64,000 bases of DNA from Rhypophila decipiens (Eukaryota; Ascomycota; Sordariomycetes; Sordariales; Naviculisporaceae). The stretch covers positions 434,001 to 498,000 of the forward strand of contig MU858053.1 in NCBI GenBank assembly GCA_033297075.1, given 5' to 3'. The notes under the pieces were generated by a model. The model saw only the letters and a list, made by a program, of their open reading frames with translations. It was not told where the DNA came from and did no database searches. Shown here one piece after another: positions 20,766 to 32,903 of this stretch; position 1 is the stretch's first letter, and each line of letters starts with the position of its first letter. A program made the position numbers and the translations under genes.

Positions 20766-21425
20766 ACTGGGGCTCTATATCTTTCTTCAATTGTATGATT
20801 GCATTCAACGGAAAACATGGAGTATGTCTTTTTTTAACTTTATGCATAGCCTGTGGAGTTGGGCGGTTTGTTTATGCTGTTATCTGAGACCACAAGGCAC
20901 TACTAGGTTCGACATCGGGCACTGGCAAAGCATTATATCCATGTTCCGTGTTGGCAGTTCTTACAGTAGGGACCTTAGAAGGAATTTTGTTTTACTAGCA
21001 CTTACATAGAACGCCAGTCATTTCAGTGACTATTCACTCATCCTCGGGATATCTAATGTTAGTGTTTTCAAAAGAGACCGTTTTTACATGTCTGTACATG
21101 TTTTGTATGGGTACTGTATGTATTTTCGTACCATATACCATGTATCCGTACAGTATGGACAGCGGCTTGAATGACCAAAACGTGTATTGCTGTCACCCTT
21201 CACCGCCTTTGGTCAAAACTTTTTTCAGTGGGGGATGTGGGGCGGAATGGGAGTTTCGACTCCACATTAAAAATTATTTACCACTTCAAGGCGCTTCAAG
21301 GCCGTAACACCTCTGTTTTTTCAGCAACGAGCAACGATACGGTCTCGATAGACAATTTTGCTTCTTTCAAGTCGCACTGTTCCTGATCATCGACGGGCAT
21401 CTCCGAATCAAGGAGGACAAGAAAA
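20766..21425. other. Intergenic EXO1-RRP14
   Basis: Contains the EXO1 3' flank and the RRP14 promoter. GTATCCGTAC lies at 21142-21151 among several GTAC and GTATGG words. No gene was seen. Confidence 0.7.
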
Positions 21426-23215
21426 ATGGCAGACACTTCGCTCCAGGTAAGTCTTGTCCCTGAAGCGTAGCCGCCGCCTGTGCAAGATACGTTCCTCTTA
21501 CTGACGAATCTACAGGACCGGCTGCGAGAGCATGCAAAGGCCTTCGACGGCTTGTTATCTCTGATCCCAGCGAAGATGTATTATGGAGAGGACACGAGTG
21601 TACGTTTGCTCCCCGTTCTTTAAAACCAGCACGCCACCAGACCGCAGGTCCTTGTCTCGCGTCGTCGCGACCGCACATGGATGTTGTTGGCTAACAAAAG
21701 CCTTCAACCCAATAGGACCAATGGAAAAAGAAGAAGCAAACCAAAGACGAAGCGAAGGCCGCGAAGCGAAACAAGTTGGATCCCGATAGCGAGCAACACC
21801 GCAATGCGAAGGAGGTTTTGGAAGAGCGCGCCAGGAATAAGCGAAAACTTCGGGAGATGGAGGAAGCGGACGAAGACTCCGACGAAGCAGAAGAAGAGAA
21901 CGATGACATGATTCCCGGAATCGAGAAGGAGAAGCCTGGCCAAGGTCTGAAGAAGAAGCCCGCCGAGGAGGAGACTGCACCGAAAAAGCAGAAGCTCTCA
22001 GAAAATGCAACATCAGCGACGCCGAACTCTGCCGACACAGCACAAAGCGATAAGAATCTGTCAAGGGAGGAGAAGAAGTCCTTGAAAAAATCGAAAAGGG
22101 AAGAGGCAAAGAAAGTCAACTCGGAGGCAGCTAAGGATGTTTCTGCCAGAGACTGCACGAGCCAATCACAAACTCCCAAAATCTCAGTAAAGCCATCCAC
22201 TGAAGTCGACGTCGATGAGATCGATGGGGATGCTGAGATGGCGGACATTGACGTGTCCGGACTCGTTCCGCAAGACGGCGAAGGCGACTCTGGGGATTCA
22301 GGTGCCGAATCAACACCAAAATCTCCAATCTTTGACACTCAGTCCAGCACCAAGAACACATCTGCTGAGCCCGCCAGCACAACAACATCCATTTCTTCCA
22401 CAGTTGGACCCTCTGAAAAACCGAAATACATCAAAGTCCCCGCCGATACATCTGCCCTCCGCGCACGCTTGGCCGCCAGGATCGAGTTACTACGAGCTGC
22501 TCGCAAGGTTGACGATGTTAATGGCACCCCAATCCGAACAAGGCAAGAGCTCCTCGAGTCCCGTCGCCACAAGCAAGCGCTAGCCAAGGCTCGCAAACAA
22601 GAACGGCGCCGCGAGGCCAAGGAAGCCGAGGAGCGAAAACGAGAGGAGGCCCTCTCAAGCGCCCGCAATTCACCTGGCAGTATCCTAAGTCCCGCTGTTG
22701 ATGTCGACGACGAGGCGAGCGCAAATCACTTTGCATTTGGCCGACTAGCGTTCGCCGATGGCGTTCAGATGTCCCAAGATCTCAGCTACGAAAAGTCTGC
22801 CGGCAAGAAGAAGGGTCCTCTGGATCCCAAGTCAGCGCTGGCCAAGTTCGAGGCGAAGAAGAAGCGCATCGAGTCCCTGGACGAGAGCAAGCGCAAGGAT
22901 GTTCTCGAGAAGGAGACATGGCTGGCCGCGCGTCGGAGGCTGGAGGGCGAGAAGGTGCACGATGACGAGAGCCTGCTCAAGAAGGCGGTGAAGCGCAAGG
23001 AGAAGGCCAAGAAGAAGAGCGAGCGCGAGTGGAAGGAGCGGACCAAGGGTGTCGAAGACGCCATCAAGGGTAGACAGCACAAGCGGGAGGAGAATCTCAA
23101 GAAGAGACGGGAGGATAAGCTCTCCAAGGGAAAGAAAAAGAAGGGGGTCGCAACCAAGAAGAAGAGCAGACCTGGATTTGAAGGCGGCTTTGGGGGTGGT
23201 TCCAAGAAAAAGTAA
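21426..23215 (+). CDS. rrp14: Ribosomal RNA-processing protein RRP14 (SURF6 family)
   Basis: Exons 21426-21446, 21516-21599, 21716-23215; 534 aa. Introns are 69 nt (GTAAGT, TTACTGAC branch, ACAG) and 116 nt (GTACGT, GGCTAAC branch, ATAG). The N-terminus MADTSLQ-DRLREHAKAFDGLLSLIPAKMYYG is the conserved Rrp14 start, and the exon 3 junction gives DQWKKKKQTK. Low-complexity acidic and Ser-rich stretches occupy about 70-250. The SURF6 domain follows (LRARLAARIELLRAARKVDD, TRQELLE-x-RR, then FGRLAFADG). The C-terminus is extremely Lys/Arg/Glu-rich, with KKKGPLDPKSALAKFEAKKKRI and a terminal GFEGGFGGGSKKK. The family works in the nucleolus in early 60S/40S ribosome assembly. Basic coiled-coil composition explains the long open frames on the opposite strand, which are not genes. 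Confidence 0.96.
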
Positions 23216-24543
23216 ACGAAAGAAGGCAAAAAAAAAAAGAAAAAAAGAAATTATGGGTTGGTGACTTTTCTGGATGGTTGATGCGAATGTTTGACTTGGC
23301 AAGGTTCCATGGAACTGACGGCGGTATTGTCTGTGTCTCCGTCGACTTGCTGGTCCTGCACGATACCCGTACATTACGTGTCAAGTAAAGGGTTGGTGTT
23401 TAGGTGTTGAGGCACTTACTTGTTACTTTCGCTCTTTCATTATATGGAATGGGGCATCTACCTGGTCTGTCTTTGGGTATATTACATTGTTTGGCGCATA
23501 TTACATTGTATTTGATTTTTCTGTTTTTTACTATTTTTGTTTTATTTTTCTTATTCGTCCCCCTATATCTGTCTATCTTTTCTAATCTAGCATACCTCAT
23601 ACCTATCATGTCCCTCCGGTCATCTGATGGTTGCGTTGGCATATACCCAGTCACGTTGTTGGCATGTGTGGGCATGTGCGGGTTAGGTAGATAGAACCGG
23701 ATGATGGAAATGGAAAAAGGACCTTGTTTTCATTTTCCCAATTCTTCCTTGTTGTGAAATTGTCCCTCCGCCCTGAACCTGGCCCTATGCAGCAGCTACT
23801 CTGATCACAGCGGGCGTTGACTAACGACCGGAGAAAGGACTTGGTCCATCATAGACCAGTGCCGCCTGACGTAGTCCCTCGTCCTGGCTAGAGCGTCTCC
23901 ATTCCATGGACAACCGAGTAAGGTAGAATCGCAGCGGTCGCTCCTTCAACGAAACCAGACTCAAATGGGCATACGTAAACAAGTTGTGGAGATAAGAGGA
24001 CACACACAGGTTGGAAGAGCAAAAGGTCATTTCAGCTTTTGCCTTGTTCCGATTTGATTAGACACGGTATAAAACAGGATAAAAAGAAACAAGGGGTGCT
24101 CATAAAACAAAAGGGCAAAAATAGAACAGAATAGAAAAATCATTTCATCAAAGTTAGAATGGTCGATATAAAATTAAATGAAAATGAAAAAGATGAAGGG
24201 GGATTACAATAGACGTCGCAATAGAGAGAAAATAAACAGGAGTAATGATTCCCCCAGATTTGGAGCATCCCCATTGCTCAGGATGCCCGGAGGAGTAGGG
24301 ACTCGAAAAGGTGGTTAAGGTGTCATGACGTTAAAAATCAAACAAAGGCTCATACAGCTCCTGCTTTATATCTTTTGATGTGTCGGCCAACGTGGTAAGG
24401 GATACACAGACCAAGTCAAACATCTGGATCTTGGAGCCATGATAAGAAACCAGTCCGCCCCCGTCCAACCCCTGAAAATCGCACCCAGTCATATCCTTGG
24501 ATAAATCCTCTCTCTAGCCAAATAAAATGCCCCATGTTTCTGC
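23216..24543. other. Convergent intergenic region RRP14 / VPS74
   Basis: Between two 3' ends. It begins with A-rich runs just after the RRP14 stop and contains T-rich DNA near 23500-23600. No coding sequence was recognised. Confidence 0.6.
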
Positions 24544-26061
24544 TTAGAGCAATGAGTCAAGTCGGGTGAAGACGTTCAGGACTGCCGCAACTACCTCGAG
24601 CTGTAGTTCCTTTTCCTTTGCTTTGTTGAGCTCCTGTGACAACCGAGTTAGCATTCATCATGACTATTTGCAAGCCCAAAAAGGCAAGAGGTCAAACGGC
24701 CAAAATATGGTAGTATGGAGAGAGCACGAGACTTACCTCCCCAATCAGTTGTGGTAGGTTGGCACCAATGTCATTGGCTGTCGATTTTCTCTTGCCAAAC
24801 GGCCACTGACTGTAGTCGCCCAACAGCTCATCCATCTGGGAAAACGCCCTTTCCCTTGCCTCGTGGCCCAGTGTCGAAAGCGCGTTCTCGAGGACGTTAG
24901 CCGCGTAAGCTGCGCAGACCATGGCGATGGTACGGGTGTAGCGGAATTCGAGATTCTCGGGGAGGAACTGCGTGTTGTTGAGCACAACGGTTCGCTGCGT
25001 GAGTACACTTCGGACGCGGCGGCGAATCTCCTCCTTGGCCCCGCTATCCACTACTGGATGTGTTGCCATATCAAAGAGAAGGAAGTTGCGCTTCTCGGTG
25101 CGCAGAATGCCCTTGTCAACCAGCCCTTTGGCCAGCCGTTCGCGAACTTGTTTCAATTGGTACCCAATTTTCATGAGATTCCAAGTTTCACCTGTCGATA
25201 AGAGGCAATCGTTAGCTTAAATTGTCGCTGAGACCCCCCAAGCAGACATAATGTTGATGTTTCTAGTGTGTATGTAGTCCAGAAAGGGGGTGCCAAGCAT
25301 TCAAGAGCCGGAGGAGAGTGTGCCAAAGGAGCATGGGAGATGAGAAAATTCGTACCACTCATCAAGTCAATCCATGAGCTAACACTCATCTTCTCACTGG
25401 TCTTCATCATCTTCAGAGCCTCATCAAGTAGTACTTCTCCGGTCAAGGTGTCGTCGATAACTTCGATGACGCGATCTGGCAGGGGAAACCGCCTTCGGGA
25501 GGGGTCTTTTTGCATGCTAATCCGGCCGCGAAAAGCCAATTCGAGGACAATACAGCCTCGCAAGGCGTATGAAATGTTGTCGTTCCAGAACGAGAGATAA
25601 CCCTAACGGAAGGCCATTCAGAATGGCATTGTCAGTCGGTCTGCCGGACGAGGTGCGATACCAGACATGGTTTTGCAGAGTGACTGCGCGAACACACGAC
25701 TCTTCAGGCGATCGATCGAACGGCGCGCAAAATTCGAGACGGATGCGCACAGCCTTCCAGCAGGAAAAAATACGCCGATGATGGAATTGAAGAGGCTAAC
25801 CTGTTTGTCTTTGAGCCCAAGCAAAAGAACCTCTTCCATGAGAGTAAGCTTCGGTTGTTTGCTTCTCTCCGCGCTCTCGCTGATATCTCGTGGGTCGAAA
25901 GCAATCTTGTGACCGTTCTCGCCGCTCTCGTAGCTCGTCTCCGGGGTGCTATCGGCCATATTGTTCGTGGAATTGGACCGGCCGATGTTGCTGCTACTGT
26001 CTCCATCACCTCCGCCGCCGCCGCCTCTGCGTCTTGTGAGGCCCGACGTCGTGTTCGACAT
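24544..26061 (-). CDS. vps74: Vps74/GOLPH3 Golgi PI4P-binding protein (GPP34 domain)
   Basis: Exons 26061-25801, 25602-25356, 25191-24737, 24633-24544; 350 aa. Introns are 198, 164 and 103 nt with GTTAGC, GTACGA and GTAAGT donors; the exon lengths keep the frame and the junctions rebuild continuous family blocks: [24 protein letters not shown], the [16 protein letters not shown] helix, [33 protein letters not shown] and YSQWPFG. The last exon encodes only 29 residues. Near the N-terminus a TRRR patch corresponds in position to the Arg cluster used by yeast Vps74 to bind COPI coatomer; it is followed by Gly- and Ser-rich linker. The protein binds PI4P on Golgi membranes and retains glycosyltransferases in early cisternae. 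It is convergent with RRP14 and adjacent to a KES1-type gene. Confidence 0.97.
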
Positions 26062-27117
26062 GGTGTGCGCTGTCGCGTGCAGACAGTGTGGGATTTTCTT
26101 CGTAGCTGCAGTTCACGGAGCGACGTAGGAAGCGTTGGATGGATTAAAAGGAGGAAAAGCGATGGACGTGAAATCGGACCGGCTGGTCAATTGTTTGACG
26201 ACGAAGTGGTTCGTTTCTCGTCGATGGTTGATGGCTGCGGTCATTTGTTTCTTGGGCGGTTACCAACGAGGAGGTAATCTGTTACGTTGACCGGCAGGAA
26301 GTTGAGGTTCATGGACTTGGCCCCGGGCGGTCAAAGAGACGAGGCACAGATTTTGGTGGAGTGGGTGGAGCCAATCTCAGGGTCCAGGACAGACCAGACC
26401 AAAGGGAGCCGCGTAATAAAAAGGTGAGGGAGCGCCGAGGGAGCGGTAACCTTGCTTGTGAGATGCGAACCACTGAATTGAAAGTCAAAAATTCTCACAC
26501 AGTGGAAGAAAGAAACGTACATGGTCTTGCACCAAACGAACCGACTTTAGATTTATATCCTTTCAAGACATAGCAAGGAGACCAAATCCTCGTGCTGTAG
26601 GCCCTGCTAAGTGCTTGAAGCGAAGCCCGTCTACAGCAACCAAGCAGGTCACCATGACGGCTAACAAACCCAAAATCGCAATCCTCTGCAGGCTTGACTG
26701 CTGCCTGTTGCTGCCTCGCAATCTGCGCCAACTTTACTGCGAAAATCGATGTCGTACAAATCGTACAACCAACAATTCATTGCCTATGTATACGAGCTCG
26801 CTGAAAGTTGAATATGATATCTAGATGCCATCTGTGAAATCCACCCCAGATCCTTTGTAAATCTGCATCACTGTATATGTACTCCGTAACAACTAGCGTC
26901 CTGCTCTCATCTTCCAACAGGAAACCTCAATTGAAACGCCGCAAGATAATCCGACGCCTGCACCTCCCATTCTGGGAGAAACCGTGCTATGCGGGTAAGG
27001 GAGGTTCAAATTGCGCAATCGAAGAAGTCTCCATCTGCGACCCAGGGGAGCTCCTGCAGCTGATATATGTGCCTCGTAAACCCGAAGGCCCTTACCAGGC
27101 AATATATGAACCCATGA
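26062..27117. other. Intergenic upstream of VPS74
   Basis: Contains the VPS74 promoter and the 3' flank of the oxysterol-binding protein gene. Short open frames lack protein features. Confidence 0.6.
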
Positions 27118-28772
27118 CTAAAGAACTCCTTCGATGTGCCAGTCGCCATTTTGTGCACGCTTCAAGACCTCGCGGCCCTTTTCTGTAAGCTCAGGCTTAC
27201 CGCCCTTGTCAGTGGTTTGCTCGAAGAATACAGGCTTCCAAACTTCTCCGCTCTTTTCTCGTTGACGGGCTTTCTCCCGTTGGGCTTCCTCAAGCTCTTG
27301 CTTCAGGGTGGTCGCTTGCGAGAATTGCTTCGAATGAATGGCCTTGGTAACGCCGCTCCACAGTTGTAGAGATTCATTTTCCAGCTGCTCCTCCGCGGGG
27401 GGAAGAACTTTAGGCGCTACGGAGAGAGGAGCGATGTCGATGATTGTAATCTGCTCCTCGGGGGGGTGCGAGTTCTATGTACCGGTCAGTTGATTGTTTT
27501 CCATTCCTCCATGGGAGGCATGGACGACTGCCATCTGGTATGGGCCACTTACCACAGGTTTCGGACCGAGGGTGAAGACAACCTTTTCCTTCCACGGCCC
27601 ATTGAGGCGAACAAGGATGTCCTCTTCCGGGACGTCCTTGATCTGGTCCTTGTTGTCATTTTCGGGGTCATATCTGAAAATAATACCCTCAACTTTGTTT
27701 GTTGTCCTGCCAAGCCAGCCATCATCGTAGTAACGCAGTATTGCCTTCAATTTTGTCTCGGGGCAAGTGATGTAGGCCATGTCTCCGACAGTTACGCTCA
27801 GGGCGCCTCGAAGAAGCCCACCAAGATGTGCTGCAGGGTGCTTCAGCTGGTAAGTCTCGTGATTCCGCTTTTCGACGGTGATAAAGATGCCCAGATTGTG
27901 TTCCCCGGGCATGACCTTGATCGAGGTTCCCGTAAACTTTGCTGTGATCTGGTCGAAGCCTCGAGCATGAAGGCCTTTCTCCGGGCAGCTGATATAGAAT
28001 GCGCTGACGGGTGGGTGGTGCGACGTCTGCTCAGTCAAGTACGAGATTCGAACCGGTTTTGTCGGCTTGGTTGCTGTTTGGGACACGGAGACACTGGAAG
28101 CCGCACGAGGGTCGGTGGAACCGAGCCCGGGAGTCTTGAGTCTTCCTGACTTGGTGCTGGAAGCACTGCTCCCAGGAGCGCTGGGAGGTTCGCGCAATGC
28201 TCTGGTGTCGATCCGGGGTGCATCATCTTCGGTTTCCCAGTTGCACTGCAATGCGACATGCTGTTAACATCTTGCTGATGCCTCAACTCGTTTGTGACCT
28301 TGACATACCCTGAAGAACTCGCCCAAGCACGAGTTGTATGGTTTACAGGGTCGGCCCTTTGCGTATTTCAAATCTTTCGTGAACCAAAACCGCAGAACTT
28401 CGAGCATGCGATCCACAGGGTCGTCAGCGGTACCAATCGCAATGAAGGCATTTGGCGAGTCGAGGTAGTTCCAATACTCGAGGTTGGGTGTCGGTTCCAG
28501 GAGCTGAGAAGGAAGTGAGAATCGCACAGAGGCAAGGTCGGCGACACCAATAAATCTTTGGAAGTAAGTCTGGTTAATTTGACACTTGTGATGACGCACA
28601 TCTAGATCGCATCTACAGCGTTCTTGGTATGATGGGATACTCACTTTCTCAGGATAGATAGAAATGTTTTGAGCTTCGAGCCGTCGCTGGCGGTCTCCTC
28701 TACCGGAGCGGGGGAACTCGCAACGGTGCTCGCCGGAGTTGGGGTTGGTGGCGGAGATGACACGGAAGACAT
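27118..28772 (-). CDS. Oxysterol-binding protein, short KES1/Osh4-type
   Basis: Exons 28772-28645, 28555-28309, 28245-27553, 27456-27118; about 468 aa. The start at 28772 gives a Ser/Pro-rich leader and then LKTFLSILRKFIGVADLA, the usual lid region. Family blocks follow: SLPSQLLEPTPNLEYWNY, KPYNSCLGEFFRCNWE and the fingerprint EQTSHHPP (about 197-204, the usual Val replaced by Thr), then RGFDQITAKFTGTS, HLGGLLRG, GWLGR, WKEKVVFTLG and the C-terminal NESLQLW and WKPVFFEQTTDKGGKPELTEKG. There is no PH or ankyrin domain, so this is a lone lipid-transfer domain of the class exchanging sterol for PI4P. The acceptor of intron 3 is uncertain: GTAAGT at 27552 with an acceptor at 27457 keeps the frame, but the AG nearest the branch site (ACATAG) would not. 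A Ser/Pro-rich linker of about 40 residues precedes the fingerprint. Confidence 0.93.
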
Positions 28773-30590
28773 GGCTCTTATCGCGAAATGTGTACAGATT
28801 ATGGCGTTGAGGCCAGAGATGGTAGATAATTTGTGTTGGGGAGCGTTTAGGTTTGAAGAAGCAAGAAAGGCGAACAGGTTTGTCCAGAACCAGACTTGCT
28901 CTCAAAAGGACATCGGATGAGCAAGGTTTTGGTCTGGAACTCAGATAACTCGTGAAGTTTAGAGGTGCATGTGGTCCCGATTGTGGAGGAGGCATGAGAT
29001 AAATGGATGGATAACCGCTGTCAGGGGCCGAAACAATGCGCTAGTGGTACTGGAGAGCACCTCGATAAGGGCGCCGATAAGAAAGGGATGCAGCAACTAC
29101 ACAAGGCGGGGGGCATGGAATCCTTGTCCTCCCGCTAGCGGTACTTGTACACCAACATCACGGACCTTTCAAAAACACTAATTGTGCTAGAACTGACAGT
29201 AAGTTTTTTATACGCTCGATATCTGGATCGCGGGGTACCTTGTGCGTCTTTTGGTTCCTGAATCCAAGTGCTAATAATGAAAATACCCCTCAAAACATCG
29301 GAAAGGGGATTCTTTGTCACGGCCCGGGACAATAGTCCAGACGGATCAGAAACCAATCATATGCCCACGGGTACCAGCAAGACCCCAAGGCTGACCACTC
29401 TGGCCCCTACATTTCGTCACGGGGCTACGACTTGTATTTGGATGGATCATCTCTTAAGTTGCCGAGGAATCCTCAACATCTGAACGTCATGGTAACCCAG
29501 ATATGGATCACTTATTCACCCGTCATGAGTTATTCTACTCCTTGCTCTGTTCCCCGGACTTAAACATCGCCTCGTATGGTGGTAGCTTCCTCCATTTCTG
29601 ATGTGAGAACCACGGAGGCTTTGACTTGCCCGCTTGTTATTTAGTTGTACGGATAGCACTTCGCCTACAAGGCTGAGCATCTAACAGATCACATCTTGGC
29701 AACTACCCACGATGGACCAATTGAGCGTGTGAACTACCTAGGCTAAATTCTATTCAATAGTTCAGTGTATGTGAGGAATATGCTGTTTTCAATCATCATG
29801 TCTGCCTGATGTGGGGGATGACTGACGAGCCAGGGAAATGAACAAACACACAGAAATAAGTATGGTCACATGCGTGCTGAGAGCTCACAGGTCTTCCAGT
29901 TCGGAAGGACGATGACTGGGTGGAATGGGTTCAGCGAGTTCCGTGAGCAATCTTAGTGGTGGGATAGGTCTGGAAAAGTAACTGCCCTTGTATTGTCGAG
30001 CAAGTATGTTTGACTGAAGTACGTGGTAGTTCTACCTCATGAAATACGCGGTCATAACTTTCGTCGTCGCCCAGTCGCCGTCGTCGTCTCACCAGAGCTA
30101 ACAGGAATACGGGGGCAGTCCTGGGTAGGTCAACTTTGGCCATAGGCGCGCACACTCCTCTGCATCATATGGGAATTGTGGTCGTGCGTGGTCCAGCACC
30201 GTGATAGTTCCTCGGCATCAATATATTCTCTGGTACGTAACAGTAATAATAGCTGCTGTGTTCGTAATTATACACATGGCCACCAGAGACCAAGTTATAA
30301 ACAGCAGTTCGATTGCCGATGGTATACTAATGACCACAGAGCCTTATCCTCAACACACATTCTTTTAGTAGTCAATCAAGAAAGTTGGCATGTACGTTTC
30401 CCACTTGACATGACAGCGGCGGCTTCAGCCAGTTGATTGCTGTGATGCCTCCTTTTCTATGATCAATGGCCCTCGCAGAGCGGCCCTGCTCGCCTGGATA
30501 TCCTGAATCACGGTAATAATTAGCATTGGAATAAGATACCAACGCCAATTCTTAACATAACTATATAGCGGTATTCCTTAAGCACAGGGT

Positions 30591-30656
30591 AATGTGTTTC
30601 TCATGATTATATAATGTGTTTCTCGTGATTATATAATGTGTTTATCATGATTATAG
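30591..30656. repeat. Three tandem copies of a 22-bp AT-rich unit
   Basis: Copies at 30591-30612, 30613-30634 and 30635-30656 begin AATGTGTTT and end CATGATTATA(T/G) or CGTGATTATAT. They differ from each other at only one to three positions. Each unit contains a TGATTATA core. The repeat lies far from any recognised gene. Confidence 0.95.
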
Positions 30657-32885
30657 AGTGCGGCTGTGCGGCAGATACCAGGGGGAGGACAATGGATTGT
30701 GCTTGATGTACGTAGCATGTATTCACGATAAATCACAGCGCGGAGATAACCATTACCAGTAGCCACTGCTTCGGTATCGAAAACCTAGAGGTGGACGTAT
30801 GTATGTGGTGTGGATGTTATGGAGAAACAGGGTCGAATTCGTGCTGATCTTGTGCCAAAAATAAACGATGCGATTCAAGGCATCCGTACTCATGATACAC
30901 GTGTATAATAATGAGAAAATGAAGCTGCGAGTTGGAGAGGATGCCGGTCTGCCGGTACGCTGATCCTTAGGTTTTAACTGATAAACTCGGTACCGACAAG
31001 ACGTTCACTGGGAAGCACGGCATGCTGATATCAAGCCTTCCTTCCTCAACAATCTGGTCCACAATACCTCAGATCTCCGGACAATACTAGTAGGCAGAGA
31101 GGAGTACCGCTGTAGATGGCAAGGGTTGAGAGTTTCTGGCAAGAATTCGACCAGTGCAGCCTGGCAGTTCGAGACCGGGACTGATCAGGACACAGGCGTT
31201 AGGCGGCGGTGTAAAATGACTGATGCTGGATCTCGCTTTCACCCGTGGAGCAGAAAGGTTCCAATACCATTTAGGGAAACCCCCATCTGTGATAATTCCA
31301 TATGCGAAAGTCCCCTGGCACCCTTTAACGATGAATATCCGAATGACATGCAGATTCATACACTTATAAACGCAGGGAAGGCGCCATTGGTGATACCCTA
31401 TTCCACCCTCTCACTCTAGTCCGCTCGATACATCTACACTATCAGACGGTTAGCTCCGCCGTTAGGTTCATACCCCAGGCTGAGGGGAACCGAAGTGCTG
31501 GTGCAGCATCTTGTCTACGCGACTGCAACAACTCAGCCTGATCATTGATGTCCACAGGTGAGTGAATCGAGTCTGTTCTTGCGGGTTTCGTTCCCAATGG
31601 GGTGTCCGTGCGCTGTGTGATAACGAGAAAGAGGCTGCTGATAACGTGGCGGCTGGTGTTACCCATCATGCACGGGAGACCGAGAGAGCTCCCGCAACCC
31701 GCCCGGTGACGGAGGGGGCCGAAACGGGATAAACGGCAGACCGCCCAGAACACCTTGCAGTTTCAATGACGTCATAGTCATGGATCAGGGGTTGGCGGTA
31801 ATTACATACAATGCGGTAATATTACGGAAACATAGCCGTAATAGGCGAGCCACTTGAGGAAGCTGGTGAAGAAAAATGGACCGCCCAGTGAGGATGGGGT
31901 CGTTCTCGGTAATGGCGTGAATGGTACACTAAAACTCGTCAACGGACGGCGGAAAAAACCCAGGTAGCGCTGATTGAATCAATTAACCTGAAGTCGCCGT
32001 TGATGTGAAGGGCCAAGGCCTGGCCTCCAAGCAAATTTGAGGGGAATGGGGCCTCCCTAGTGGTACGGAGTTCCATGAGATTGAAAATCGACCGAGACCA
32101 AGACCGTCAAGGTGGTGCTAAAGTGCGGTAAAAGATGGGAGAATTCTCTTGTCTTCAAAAAGATGGGAATTGGCCCTGGGAACCCCCTGTTTCACTCCAT
32201 TTCCCATCTTTTTTGCTGGTCAGTCGACAATGACGTAGGACTCCATGCATGGCAGCTCCCCAACTATTGCAGTCCCCTAGCACGGCTCCGGGCGACGAAT
32301 GACAGGTGTCCGGCCACATCATCACTCCCACCGTTCGGGGAGCGGTCAAGTTCGGATGTCTTGTTCGGGGATAGGGGGTCCTGATGCGAAAGCCCTTTGA
32401 ACGGTGTCGGCAGGACGAATCGTGTCGGGTGACATCTCTCGCCCGGACAAGCGGTACACAAGCCCCCGCTTAGTCAACCACATAGCTTATCACAGGCAGG
32501 CCGTTTGTTGCGTATAGCAGAAGACAAAGCGCTTCTTGCAATCACCCAGTGCAATCACCCAGTGGGTTAAAATGTTGATTTTGTACAACTTGATACAGCG
32601 ATAGAACACCGACCTCTCCCCGAACACATGCAGGATTGGCATCAGGTGGTCGCCAATTCACCGGCAAGCCTACCAGTTACCTATTCCGGCCGTCGTTGAA
32701 CGATTCCCGGGGACCATATTCACTGCCAACGTGCACAAATTCTATTCGGTGGTATTCAAACATCCCACCGAAAACGTTCTTGTACGAAGCACGCTGCGTG
32801 TCTGACCTTGATGCAAGCCAAGCACACATCACCAGCAGTAACTGCCCAGTCATCATGTTGATAGTCTCGCTACACCGTAGATAGT

Positions 32886-32903
32886 AAAAAAAAAAAAAAA
32901 AAA
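32886..32903. repeat. A18 homopolymer
   Basis: Eighteen consecutive adenines in intergenic DNA. No element upstream of it resembles a retroposed transcript, so it is recorded only as a homopolymer. Confidence 0.9.

Noticed and set aside
21555..22668. Long minus-strand Ser/Phe-rich frames opposite RRP14
   Set aside because: They mirror the Lys/Glu/Arg codons of RRP14 (antisense of GAA/AAG/GAG gives Phe/Leu/Ser).
28035..28060. tRNA-like box B word (GATTCGAACC) on the plus strand
   Set aside because: It lies inside the coding exon of the oxysterol-binding protein (VRISYL), and no box A or cloverleaf could be drawn around it.
32886..32903. A18 run as a poly(A) tail of a retroposed gene or LINE
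   Set aside because: Upstream DNA shows no reverse-transcriptase fragment, gene copy or target-site duplication that I can see.
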